Shown in pieces: positions 1-7,358 of a DNA stretch of 64,000 nt. Both the position numbers and the translations under genes were made by a program. The notes under the pieces were generated by a model. The model was given only the letters and a program-made list of their open reading frames with translations. It was not told the origin of the DNA and searched no databases. The stretch is from Clostridia bacterium. GTDB taxonomy: Bacteria; Bacillota; Clostridia; Christensenellales; CAG-138. Position 1 is the stretch's first letter, and each line of letters starts with the position of its first letter. The stretch is taken from contig JAFRNW010000018.1 of assembly GCA_017429985.1 (NCBI GenBank), positions 124,001 to 188,000 on the forward strand, read 5' to 3'.

Positions 1-289
1 TGTACTTTTCGCTGTACATGGTCAGGATCACAAAATCAAGGGGATCCAGCATCTTGCGCTCAAATCCCTTGAACTGCGGGTCGGTGAAGGCGTCCGTCAG
101 TTCTGTTTCGCGCTCGCCTCTGCGGCAGCAGAAGATCACACCGTCGCCGGGCTTCACAAGCCCGACCGGTTTCCCTTCCGCGTCCATCAGATTCATCGGC
201 TCAAAATGATATTCGGAACCCCCGTTCTCGTAAAGCTTCTCGACCGCGCGTGCCAGCGCGTCGCCGCCGGACAGTTTGTAATTTGCCAT
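1..289 (-). CDS. Phosphoglycerate-mutase (iPGM)-like protein, N-terminal part; runs off the window
   Basis: The visible 96 codons begin at ATG 289, after a good AAAGGAG site. They read like the middle of cofactor-independent phosphoglycerate mutase: an ALARAVEKLYENGG stretch, then PGDGVIFCCRRGER, which matches the iPGM GDxVIFFNFRPDR strand with its two substrate arginines, then AFTDPQFKGFERK and FVILTMYSE. In iPGM this segment lies around residues 220-320, so this protein starts where a normal enzyme is already half built. It lacks the N-terminal metal/serine nucleophile region unless that is supplied elsewhere. It is the last visible gene of the leftward HAD operon, 35 bp after the previous stop. 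Family resemblance is seen; catalytic ability is doubtful. The remainder lies left of base 1. Confidence 0.65.
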   Translation of the reverse strand, partial: MANYKLSGGDALARAVEKLYENGGSEYHFEPMNLMDAEGKPVGLVKPGDGVIFCCRRGERETELTDAFTDPQFKGFERKMLDPLDFVILTMYSEKY

Positions 290-324
290 ATTCTGATTGC
301 TCCTTTTGTATGATTCGTTTCCGG

Positions 325-1101
325 TCACTGAACGCGGGGGGTCGGATCCTCCGCCTGCGAGGGATCAAAAATCCCTTCTCCGGGAAATACTTTCAACAGT
401 TCTTCAAAGTGATGGATGATGCAGTCCGGCCGGTTCTCTTCCGTCAGCTTGAACTCAAGCCCGCCGGGATATTCCGCACCGACGGTACCCGCAAACATGG
501 ACTGTTTGGCACCGATGATGTCGCGCTTCAGATTGTCGCCCACAAAGCAGCTTTCCTCGGGGCGGACGCCTGCGTCGCTGAGCGCCAGAAAATAGATGGC
601 GGGATGCGGCTTGCGGAGCATCGTAACAGAAGACTGCTGTACCGTGCAGAACAGGTCGCGGATGCCGTCCTTGTCGAGCCATTCATCGATCTCAATGGTA
701 CCGATCAGGTCGCTGATGATACCGACCTTATACCCGCGGGCGATCAGTTTCTTCACGGTATCGATCCCGTTGGGAACCACGACGCGCTCCCCCTTTGCCC
801 TGCGGAAGCAGTACGTCAGCTCAACCGCCGCCTTCTCGATCTTTTCCTTGTCCCACTCCGGGACAAGCCATCTGGTCCAGAGCATGGATTCCGGCGCTTC
901 GCACATGTACTTCAGCGCCCAGTTGCGGTAGGTATCATACCGCTTGTTCAGGAAAGCGTAAAATGAATCCGGGTCCATGTCCGTGCCGCAGAGTTCCGCG
1001 ATACGGCTGCGCGCCTCGCGGATGAACGGCTCGTTGGTTTCATCGACAATCCGGAACGTTCCGCCGAGATCCAGAAAAACCGCCTTGATGCCATGTTTCA
1101 T
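325..1101 (-). CDS. HAD-superfamily hydrolase, paralog 1
   Basis: This 258-residue protein has the HAD order: motif I DLGGT with nucleophile Asp11, a helical C1-type cap (about residues 18-105), motif II GIISDL, motif III lysine in LRKPHP, and motif IV GDNLKRD. The position two residues after the nucleophile, normally the general acid/base Asp of phosphatases, is Gly13. Such loss is known in phosphonatase (DWAGT) and dehalogenase (DAYGT) branches, and DLGGTL proteins are also common and uncharacterised in Firmicutes. The start is ATG 1101, 4 bp after paralog 2, so they are probably translationally coupled. It belongs to the leftward operon behind the LacI-type operator at 3467. Substrate unknown. 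Confidence 0.85.
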   Translation of the reverse strand: MKHGIKAVFLDLGGTFRIVDETNEPFIREARSRIAELCGTDMDPDSFYAFLNKRYDTYRNWALKYMCEAPESMLWTRWLVPEWDKEKIEKAAVELTYCFRRAKGERVVVPNGIDTVKKLIARGYKVGIISDLIGTIEIDEWLDKDGIRDLFCTVQQSSVTMLRKPHPAIYFLALSDAGVRPEESCFVGDNLKRDIIGAKQSMFAGTVGAEYPGGLEFKLTEENRPDCIIHHFEELLKVFPGEGIFDPSQAEDPTPRVQ

Positions 1102-1105
1102 CTCT

Positions 1106-1873
1106 TCATACCCTCCGTACCTTGTCCCATGCCACGTGCGGCGCTTTCGGGAACAGTTCTTTCAGTTCGCTGAAATCAAAGATGACTGCGTCAGGACGGT
1201 TCTCGTCCGTGATCTTTTCCTTTGCAAGCTTTTCGGGCGTGGTATACAGAATAAACATTCCGTAACCTGCAAGACGGGTTCCTTCCACATCGCGGTTCAG
1301 GTTGTCCCCGATATACACGCACCGCTCCGGCTTTACGCCGAGCATGGCGCACGCCTTGTTGGAGATGGCGGGATCCGGTTTGCGAATACCTTCCACACAG
1401 GACAGAAGGACGGCTCCGAAATATTTTCCGAGGTCATCCGCCTCCAGCCAGCGCGGGATCTCCTGAGAGGTTACAAGATTTGAAATAATACCGAGTTTAT
1501 ATCCGTTTGCGTACAGGTCGCGGATCGACTGAGCGCCGTTCGGCGCAACGACCCTGCGTCCGTCCTTGTTGCGGTACTCGATTGTGAGTTCGATCGCGTT
1601 CTTTTTGATCAGATCGCGGGGATATTCCGGCGTCAGCCACTTGGTCCAGAGCTCTTCCTCGGTAGCTTCCCGCATTGTCTCAAAACACCATTTCCGGTAT
1701 CCGGCATAACGGTAATCCAGGAATTTGCAGAATTCATCCGGATCCCCGGTCTCACCGCACATTTCCGCGATTTTTCTGCGTGCCTCCGCTTCAAATTCCG
1801 CGTCGCGCTCTACCAGACGGAGCGTGCCTCCGAGATCATAAAATACAGCATCAAATTCTTTTTCCATGTTCAT
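1106..1873 (-). CDS. HAD-superfamily hydrolase, paralog 2
   Basis: This 255-residue protein has motif I YDLGGT (Asp13 nucleophile, Gly15 in place of the usual second Asp), an alpha-helical cap, motif II GIISNL, motif III GIRKPDP and motif IV GDNLNRD. It closely resembles paralog 1 in architecture, including the shared cap phrase ELWTKWLTPEY (ESMLWTRWLVPEW in paralog 1), so both probably arose by local duplication. The ATG at 1873 has AGGAG four bases upstream; a second ATG at 1867 is a possible alternative. The gap to paralog 3 is 12 bp. Soluble cytoplasmic enzyme; substrate not identifiable from sequence. Confidence 0.85.
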   Translation of the reverse strand: MNMEKEFDAVFYDLGGTLRLVERDAEFEAEARRKIAEMCGETGDPDEFCKFLDYRYAGYRKWCFETMREATEEELWTKWLTPEYPRDLIKKNAIELTIEYRNKDGRRVVAPNGAQSIRDLYANGYKLGIISNLVTSQEIPRWLEADDLGKYFGAVLLSCVEGIRKPDPAISNKACAMLGVKPERCVYIGDNLNRDVEGTRLAGYGMFILYTTPEKLAKEKITDENRPDAVIFDFSELKELFPKAPHVAWDKVRRV

Positions 1874-1885
1874 TACTCCTATGTG

Positions 1886-2617
1886 TCAGTTTTCCGTGTT
1901 GAGAGGCGGGAAGATATCCAGCAACTGAGAAATACGGGTGATCGTATAATCCGGCTGCAAAATGATCTCCTGCGGCTCGTTTTTGATCGTATCAGGTTCA
2001 TCGATCCGGATCATTGCGGCAAAGCCCGCTTTTCTGGTTCCTTCCACGTCGCGGATCGGATTGTCTCCGACATAGGCGCACTGGGAAGGCTCCTTCCCGA
2101 TCGCCCTGCATGCGAGATAATAAATGGCGGGATCCGGTTTGCGGAGACGTACTTTGGAGGAAAGGATCACCGCTTTGAAATAATGCGCTACTCCGTCCGC
2201 CACCATCCAGTCCGGGATCTCCGTCTCGGTGATCGTGTTGGCAATGATGCCAAGCGTGTATCCGCGGCGGTCCAGTTCGATGATCGTGGATTTTACGTCA
2301 TCGCGGGGAACCCTGCGGCCGTCATGATCGCGCCACAGTCTCGTGAGCCTTCCGGCGTTCGCGCAGACGCGCTCCGGGTCATAATCGGGAAGCAGGTGCT
2401 GGTTCCACAGTTCCATTTCGCCCGCGTCGATCAGCGTTTTCTTGACTTCTTTGCGGTATTTCTTCCAGCGCGCCTCCAGTTTTTCGAAAAACACGTCATG
2501 CGGTTCGGTCGCTCCGACAAGTTCCATCAGTTCCTTCTCGGCCCTGTCCGAAAACTCCTTGTCCTTGATCACAATACGCAGCGTGTTCCCAACATCAAAA
2601 AAGATCGTATCCGTCAT
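1886..2617 (-). CDS. HAD-superfamily protein, paralog 3, with altered motifs I and II
   Basis: The chosen start is ATG 2617, preceded by AAGGAG; the open frame extends 22 codons further but without a ribosome site. The 243-residue product has motif I FDVGNT (Asp8; Gly10 at the acid/base position), motif III LRKPDP and motif IV GDNPIRD. Motif II reads GIIANT: the usual Ser/Thr that orients the phosphoryl group is Ala. It therefore departs from the canonical active site at two places, more than its sisters, and could have a binding, regulatory or changed catalytic role. It lies in the leftward operon between paralogs 2 and 4, 56 bp downstream of paralog 4. Confidence 0.82.
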   Translation of the reverse strand: MTDTIFFDVGNTLRIVIKDKEFSDRAEKELMELVGATEPHDVFFEKLEARWKKYRKEVKKTLIDAGEMELWNQHLLPDYDPERVCANAGRLTRLWRDHDGRRVPRDDVKSTIIELDRRGYTLGIIANTITETEIPDWMVADGVAHYFKAVILSSKVRLRKPDPAIYYLACRAIGKEPSQCAYVGDNPIRDVEGTRKAGFAAMIRIDEPDTIKNEPQEIILQPDYTITRISQLLDIFPPLNTEN

Positions 2618-2673
2618 TGTACTTTCTCCTTTTCCGTTTAAAATAATCATTTCAAATATGGTGCATCCGAATA

Positions 2674-3435
2674 TCACTGCCATCCGTTCACACGGCGGAT
2701 GATATCCGGCAGTTCGTACAGTTCCTCGATCACAAAATCCCCCTCAGGCGCGCCGGATCCCCGGAAAGCGGCATCCCTGTGGGCGATGGAGGGGTTATTG
2801 ATCCGTACGGCAAGTCCCAGATGCGCGTTTCTTGCTCCGAGCACATCCCTGGAGATCGTATCGCCGACATATCCTGTCTCAGCAGCGGAAACCCCCATTT
2901 CCTTCAGCGCGATTTCAAAGATGCGCGGATCCGGCTTCCGGATCCCCGTGGAGCTTGACATCACGATACATTCCATGAATTCCGAAATGCCGTACTCGTT
3001 CAGCATATGCGGCACCAGCGAGGTGGAGATGATGTTGGAAACAACGCCCATCCGGATCCCCATGTCATGGAGTTCGCAGATGGTCTCCTTCAGGCGGGGC
3101 TTCCGCATATTCGTCACGCGCTCATAATCATAAAGAAAGCTGAGCTCTTCCGCGATCAGGTCAAGCCGGTCCCTTCCGATATGAAATTCCTTCAGATAAT
3201 AATCATTCCAGATCTCGCCCTGCTGCAGTTCCGTATGATCCTGTTCTCCCCGGTGTTTGTATTCCTCTCCGTTTTTCCGGATGAGGTCTGTAAGCTCATC
3301 AGGGGTCGTGTCCAGACAGATGCCGTATTGTGCAAGACGTGAGATAAGATGCTCCGAAAACCGTCTGCAGGAAGCATCCGTCCGTTTTACCGAATGCAGC
3401 GTCCCACCCAGATCAAAAAGAAGCGTCGAGATCAT
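2674..3435 (-). CDS. HAD-superfamily hydrolase, paralog 4; first gene of the leftward operon
   Basis: This 253-residue HAD protein has motif I FDLGGT (Asp8, Gly10), cap residues about 15-105, motif II GVVSNI, motif III GIRKPDP and motif IV GDTISRD. The GDT-SRD-GxR form of motif IV is shared with paralog 5 (GDTLSRD at 7.4-8.1 kb), so paralogs 4 and 5 form one subgroup and 1-3 (GDN-RD) another. The start is ATG 3435 behind GGAGGG. Its promoter and LacI-type operator lie at 3467-3517, so this is the promoter-proximal gene of a five-gene unit. The reaction is unknown. Confidence 0.85.
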   Translation of the reverse strand: MISTLLFDLGGTLHSVKRTDASCRRFSEHLISRLAQYGICLDTTPDELTDLIRKNGEEYKHRGEQDHTELQQGEIWNDYYLKEFHIGRDRLDLIAEELSFLYDYERVTNMRKPRLKETICELHDMGIRMGVVSNIISTSLVPHMLNEYGISEFMECIVMSSSTGIRKPDPRIFEIALKEMGVSAAETGYVGDTISRDVLGARNAHLGLAVRINNPSIAHRDAAFRGSGAPEGDFVIEELYELPDIIRRVNGWQ

Positions 3436-3466
3436 TCAGAAGACCCTCCGGAGCAATTGAATTTGT

Positions 3467-3517
3467 GTAAACGTTTACGATAGCTGTATTTTAATTCAAA
3501 TACCCTATGTTTGTCAA
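3467..3517 (-). promoter_or_regulatory. Promoter plus LacI-family operator of the HAD operon
   Basis: On the minus strand TTGACA (3517-3512) and TAAAAT (3493-3488) are separated by 18 bp. Just past the expected transcription start lies the perfect 12-bp palindrome GTAAACGTTTAC (3467-3478), typical of LacI/GalR-family operators. A bound repressor would block initiation or early elongation. Two near-identical sites occur at 3693 and 7305. Confidence 0.85.
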
Positions 3518-3653
3518 TATGAAACATTGATATCCCCTGGTTTCTTCCGGGAGAAAGGATCAACAGCGCTCCGGATCCGGACAAAACGGAATCAGGCCCT
3601 TCCTCCGGTGCCGTTTCCGCCAGATATTCTGATCGTCTTCCCGTTTCGGAGCA

Positions 3654-3704
3654 TTGACAAAAGCGGCAGTCCGATTGTAGAATGAAATGAACGAAAACGT
3701 TTAC
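3654..3704 (+). promoter_or_regulatory. Promoter plus LacI-family operator of the regulator gene
   Basis: TTGACA (3654-3659) and TAGAAT (3678-3683) have an 18-bp spacer. GAAAACGTTTAC at 3693-3704 matches the perfect palindrome at 3467 in 11 of 12 positions and sits at about +3 to +14. This suggests autoregulation of the LacI-type gene starting at 3749. Confidence 0.8.
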
Positions 3705-3748
3705 AGTTTTTTCGGAAGCAATTCCCCCAGAGAACGAGGAGACCGGCC

Positions 3749-4789
3749 ATGAGTTCTTTAACGTTAAAAGATGTAGCCAAAGTCGCAGGCGTTTCATACG
3801 CCACGGTTTCCCGCGCTCTCTCCGGAAGCCCTGAGATCGGAGAAAAAACGCGTCAGCGCATTCTCAAACTGTGCGACGAGATGGGATACACCCCGAATTC
3901 CGTCGCACGGTCCATGGTGATGAAGCACACGAACATCATCGGGCTCATCCTTGCCAGTATCGATAACCCGTTCATGAGTGAGCTCACGGTTCATCTTGAG
4001 ATCTATGCGCGTGAACTCGGTTATAACCTCATGGTGTGCAATTCGTCCTATAATCAGAAACTGGAACGGGATGTGTTCCGGCTCCTGCTCAGCCGTAAGG
4101 TCGACGGAATCATCATCCTCCCGATCAGTCACAGTTCGGACGAGAGCCTGCAGTCTCTTACCTCGCAGGTCCCGACTGTTTTCGTCAGCGAAAACATGCA
4201 GGATCTTCCCGAGAATTATATTTCCATTGACAATACCCGCGGGATGAAGATCGCTACGGATTACCTGTATTCTCTCGGCCACAGGAAGATCGTCTACCTC
4301 GGAGCAAGAAAAAACAGTGTCACGCACGCGCTGCGTGTTGAGGGTTACACTTCCACCTGCAAGAAACACGGAATCGAGCCGATCATCATTGAAAGCAACT
4401 ACCCCAGGAGTTCCCACGAAGCCGGGTATCTGCTTGCGCGCGAGTACTTTTCCAAGTCGCATGACGAGACGGCCATATTATGCGCTTCCGACTCACTGGC
4501 GATCGGTGTGATGCACGCCGCATACGAAAAGGGGATCCGTATCCCCGAAGATCTGTCGCTGATGGGATTCGACAACATCTCGTTCGCATCCCTTCCGCCG
4601 ATCAACCTGACCACGATCAATCAGCCAAAGCAGGAACTTGCCACCTCAGCAATGGATTTGCTGATCCAACACATCAACGGCACCGAATCGGGATACTCCA
4701 GCAAGCTTGTTTCCCCCTCCCTTGTCATCCGCGGATCCTGCCTGGCTAGGAATAAAGAAATCAATGCAAACGGAGGACCCCATGCATAA
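3749..4789 (+). CDS. LacI/GalR-family transcriptional regulator
   Basis: The 346-residue product starts with a LacI DNA-binding domain: LTLKDVAKVAGVSYATVSRA forms the helix-turn-helix at residues 4-24, and the hinge helix region is GYTPNSVARSM. A periplasmic-binding-protein-like sensor follows (GLILASIDNPFMSEL; YLYSLGHRKIVYLG; LSLMGFDNISFASLPPINLTTINQ). It is full length for the family. Its own promoter and those of the HAD operon and of paralog 5 carry the same GTAAACGTTTAC-like box, so I infer it controls all three units. The effector is unknown; family members usually bind sugars or sugar phosphates. Its stop overlaps the ATG of the PHP gene. Confidence 0.93.
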   Translation: MSSLTLKDVAKVAGVSYATVSRALSGSPEIGEKTRQRILKLCDEMGYTPNSVARSMVMKHTNIIGLILASIDNPFMSELTVHLEIYARELGYNLMVCNSSYNQKLERDVFRLLLSRKVDGIIILPISHSSDESLQSLTSQVPTVFVSENMQDLPENYISIDNTRGMKIATDYLYSLGHRKIVYLGARKNSVTHALRVEGYTSTCKKHGIEPIIIESNYPRSSHEAGYLLAREYFSKSHDETAILCASDSLAIGVMHAAYEKGIRIPEDLSLMGFDNISFASLPPINLTTINQPKQELATSAMDLLIQHINGTESGYSSKLVSPSLVIRGSCLARNKEINANGGPHA

Positions 4790-5492
4790 ATACGAACTGC
4801 ATCTGCACACATCTGAGACCAGCCGCTGCGGTCATGTACTCGCGGCGGATCAGGTAAAAACCTATCACAACCTCGGTTTCCAGGGTCTGTGCGTAACGGA
4901 TCACCTGCACGATACCTACCTCTCTACGCTGGACTGTCCGGATGACTGGAAAAAATGTATGGACAGCTATCTGACCGGATACCGCAACGCAAAAAAAGCA
5001 GGCGAATCCTTTGGGATGGATATCATACTCGGCTGTGAGCTGCGTTTCCCGGAGAATGACAGCGATTACCTTCTTTACGGAATCGATGAGGAATGGCTGT
5101 ATGACCATCCGTTCATCTGCCGCATGAATCATCAGTCATTTTTTGATACATACGGAAAAGAGGTCCTGATCATCCACGCACACCCTTACCGGCACAACGA
5201 TATCGTGTATTATGAATGTGTACACGGTCTTGAAGTGCTGAACTGCAACCCGCGGCATGACAGCCGTAACGAGCTGGCACTCAAACTTGCGAAGGAACAC
5301 CCCAGTCTCTACCGTACGGTGGGATCGGACGCGCACCGGATCGGCGATGAAGGACTCGCCGGCATCCTTTGCGAAGACCGTGTCAGGGACTCCTTCGAGA
5401 TGAAAAACGTTTTAACTTCCGGGAACTTCCGGCTCTGGAGCCCCGGAAATGAAAAGATAATTTATGAATGCGAGGTGCTTCAAAATGTATGA
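4782..5492 (+). CDS. PHP-domain metal-dependent phosphoesterase
   Basis: The start is ATG 4782 behind CGGAGGA, overlapping the regulator's end by 8 bp. The 236-residue protein carries all PHP metal-ligand motifs in order: HLHTSE (His7, His9), VTDHLHD, the glutamate in LGCELRF, HAHPYRH, and GSDAHR near the C-terminus. PHP proteins are multinuclear phosphoesterases such as histidinol-phosphate phosphatase and nucleotide or cyclic-phosphate hydrolases. Here it is co-transcribed with a LacI regulator and a sugar-type kinase, pointing to a phosphorylated small molecule. The exact substrate cannot be read from sequence. The intact metal motifs contrast with the altered motif I of the neighbouring HAD proteins. 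Confidence 0.88.
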   Translation: MHKYELHLHTSETSRCGHVLAADQVKTYHNLGFQGLCVTDHLHDTYLSTLDCPDDWKKCMDSYLTGYRNAKKAGESFGMDIILGCELRFPENDSDYLLYGIDEEWLYDHPFICRMNHQSFFDTYGKEVLIIHAHPYRHNDIVYYECVHGLEVLNCNPRHDSRNELALKLAKEHPSLYRTVGSDAHRIGDEGLAGILCEDRVRDSFEMKNVLTSGNFRLWSPGNEKIIYECEVLQNV

Positions 5493-6363
5493 TCTCATGA
5501 TTATTGGCCAGATTTCACTTGATCACAACATCGACTATGACGGACGCGAAGAATACATCGCAGGCGGCGCTGTAACTTTTTCCGGTTATGCCGCTGCAGC
5601 GATCGGACACAGCGTGGCGGTCGTTCCGAAAGGGAATACGGAAAAGCTGGATCCGTTTAAGGTCTTTGCTGACAGCAAGGTGGAAAAAATCTTTGCGATC
5701 GACGCTCCCACATGTACGGAAATGCAGAATACATATTTCACCGCAGACCGCGAACGCAGGCTCTGCCTGAACACGGGAATGATCCCACCCTACACTCCTG
5801 ATGATCTTCCGGACGCTGAAGCACGCATTTACCATCTCGGCGGCCTGGTCTACGGAGACATCGGAAGCGATGTCATCAAAGCCTGCGCCGCGCGCGGAGA
5901 TACCGCTGTAGACGTACAGGCTCTTCTCCGGCGCAGATTCGATGACGGCTCGCTGGAACTCCTCGACTGGCCGGAGAAATACACCAGCTTCCCGTACATC
6001 CGGTACCTGAAGACCGACGCCGCGGAAGCGGAAGTGCTCACGGGAACGGACGACCGTGAAAAAGCCGCCTATATGCTCTGTGAAATGGGCGCAAAAGAAG
6101 TCCTGATCACGCACAACACGGAAGCGATCGTCTGCGACGGAAACAAAATTTATCGCTCTCCCCTGCTCCCGCGCGGACTTGCAGGAAGAACAGGGCGGGG
6201 CGACACGACCTTCGCCGGTTATCTGTCCGAACGTCTGACGCATGACATTCCGGAAGCTCTGGAATTCGCGGCAGCGCTTGTTTCCCTGAAGATGGAGACG
6301 CCCGGACCGTTCAAAGGAACCCGTCAGGATGTCTGCGACTTCATCAACCAGTATTACCGGTAA
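5485..6363 (+). CDS. PfkB/ribokinase-family carbohydrate kinase
   Basis: The chosen start is ATG 5485, behind GAGGTG, giving 292 residues and an 8-bp overlap with the PHP stop. The PfkB fold signs are the N-terminal GGAVTFSGYAAAAIGHSVAVV and the C-terminal ATP/anion-hole motif RTGRGDTTFAGYL, in which Asp240 is the catalytic base. The family consensus is DTxGAGD, so Arg replaces Ala in GAGD and Arg the usual first Asp. It likely phosphorylates a sugar or polyol released within the pathway of this locus. Coupled expression with the PHP and LacI genes is clear; the acceptor is not identifiable. Confidence 0.85.
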   Translation: MYDLMIIGQISLDHNIDYDGREEYIAGGAVTFSGYAAAAIGHSVAVVPKGNTEKLDPFKVFADSKVEKIFAIDAPTCTEMQNTYFTADRERRLCLNTGMIPPYTPDDLPDAEARIYHLGGLVYGDIGSDVIKACAARGDTAVDVQALLRRRFDDGSLELLDWPEKYTSFPYIRYLKTDAAEAEVLTGTDDREKAAYMLCEMGAKEVLITHNTEAIVCDGNKIYRSPLLPRGLAGRTGRGDTTFAGYLSERLTHDIPEALEFAAALVSLKMETPGPFKGTRQDVCDFINQYYR

Positions 6364-6395
6364 CAGGAAGCGTTTCTTCCTCTTTCAATAAAAAC

Positions 6396-6414
6396 CCCGT
6401 CCTGTCCGGACGGG
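6396..6414. terminator. GC-rich hairpin between the kinase and mgtC-like genes
   Basis: CCCGTCC and GGACGGG form a perfect 7-bp stem with a 5-base loop, 30 bp after the kinase stop. Read rightward there is no U-tract; read leftward a T-run follows. It may stop or stabilise the regulator-PHP-kinase transcript, but intrinsic termination rightward is uncertain. Confidence 0.45.
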
Positions 6415-6439
6415 AAGCAAGAAAGCGAGGTCAACAATA

Positions 6440-7168
6440 ATGACATCCGGTGTATTACTGCTCAAGTCATTTTCGCTCGTGCAGTACCTGGAATTCTTTT
6501 TAAGGCTTCTGGTCGCGTGCGCGTGCGGAGCCGCAATCGGCATCGAACGTACAAAGCGGCTCAAGGAAGCCGGCATCCGCACGCATATCATCGTAAGCTG
6601 TGCTGCAGCTCTGATTATGATCGTATCCAAATACGGTTTCTCGGACACGGTCCTTGCTGACGGGTCTTTTCTCTACGGAACCCACGGCACGGACCCTGCC
6701 CGTCTTGCAGCGCAGGTCATTACGGGAATCTCTTTCCTTGGCGCGGGCATCATCTTCCATACAGGAAGTTCCATCCGCGGTCTGACGACTGCCGCGGGCA
6801 TCTGGGCGACGGCAGGCATCGGCCTTGCGATCGGTGCGGGGCTTTATGTCGTCGGCATCCTTTCGACCGCCTTGATTGCTGTCCTTCAGGTCCTGATGCA
6901 CCGGTATACTCTCGGCGCGGACTCCATGATCGTCGGCAAGATCCGCTGCACCGTCATGGACTCCCAGGCTTTCCGTAAAGCCTTCAAGGAATACATCGAA
7001 TCGCAGAAGATGCAGATCCTCGCAACTAAGGCATCTTTCAACGACGACGGCAGCGCAAACTACGAGTTCACGCTGCGCATGGGTCAGGATACGACCGTCA
7101 GCGATATCGCGGCCTTCCTTGAATCGATCGGCAACATCCGGGCCATCAGCTGTGAACTAACGAAATAA
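6440..7168 (+). CDS. MgtC/SapB-family membrane protein
   Basis: The 242-residue protein has the MgtC/SapB core: an N-terminal membrane region with GAAIGIERTKRLKEAGIRTH, then ITGISFLGAGIIF, SIRGLTTAAGIWATAGIGLAIGAG and further hydrophobic helices (about 4-5 segments to residue 155). A soluble C-terminal ACT-like tail (residues 165-242) follows. Family members are tied to Mg2+ and phosphate homeostasis and act in the cytoplasmic membrane, but their biochemical role is unsettled. It lies between two operator-controlled units without an operator of its own, so membership in the regulon is unclear. The start is ATG 6440 behind GCGAGG. Confidence 0.9.
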   Translation: MTSGVLLLKSFSLVQYLEFFLRLLVACACGAAIGIERTKRLKEAGIRTHIIVSCAAALIMIVSKYGFSDTVLADGSFLYGTHGTDPARLAAQVITGISFLGAGIIFHTGSSIRGLTTAAGIWATAGIGLAIGAGLYVVGILSTALIAVLQVLMHRYTLGADSMIVGKIRCTVMDSQAFRKAFKEYIESQKMQILATKASFNDDGSANYEFTLRMGQDTTVSDIAAFLESIGNIRAISCELTK

Positions 7169-7182
7169 CGAACCACCCAAAT

Positions 7183-7203
7183 GGCAACCCCTCGGGGATT
7201 GCC
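7183..7203 (+). terminator. Probable terminator hairpin after the mgtC-like gene
   Basis: GGCAA and TTGCC arms with an inner CCCC/GGGG pairing form a hairpin 14 bp after the stop. No strong U-tract follows, so it may be a weak or factor-assisted terminator. Confidence 0.45.
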
Positions 7204-7257
7204 GACTTAAATATTGTCCCTCTCTCAAAAGATATTCAAACTGGTTGAATAATTGAA

Positions 7258-7316
7258 TTGACAGTGCCTCTCATGAGGTGATAATATTTAATCATACTTT
7301 TTACGGAAACGTTTAC
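7258..7316 (+). promoter_or_regulatory. Promoter plus LacI-family operator of HAD paralog 5 and the ABC importer
   Basis: TTGACA (7258-7263) and TAATAT (7282-7287) have an 18-bp spacer. GGAAACGTTTAC at 7305-7316 differs from the palindrome at 3467 in one of 12 positions and lies about 12 bp past the expected start site, in the 5' leader. This is the third copy of the box. Confidence 0.82.
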
Positions 7317-7358
7317 GCTCAAACGTATCTCAATTTTTATTTCATAGGAGACTTCAAA

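Noticed and set aside
5403-5413. AAAACGTTTT inside the PHP gene as a fourth LacI-type operator
   Set aside because: It lies in coding sequence away from a promoter and lacks the outer GT/AC bases of the three promoter-linked sites; probably chance.
6391-6414. A terminator for leftward transcription before the mgtC-like gene
   Set aside because: Although a T-run follows the hairpin on the minus strand, no leftward gene lies to its right; kept only as an undirected hairpin.
7278-7358. Longer N-terminus of HAD paralog 5
   Set aside because: The extra codons cover the operator and have no ribosome site; ATG 7359 has ATAGGAG and aligns with the family start.
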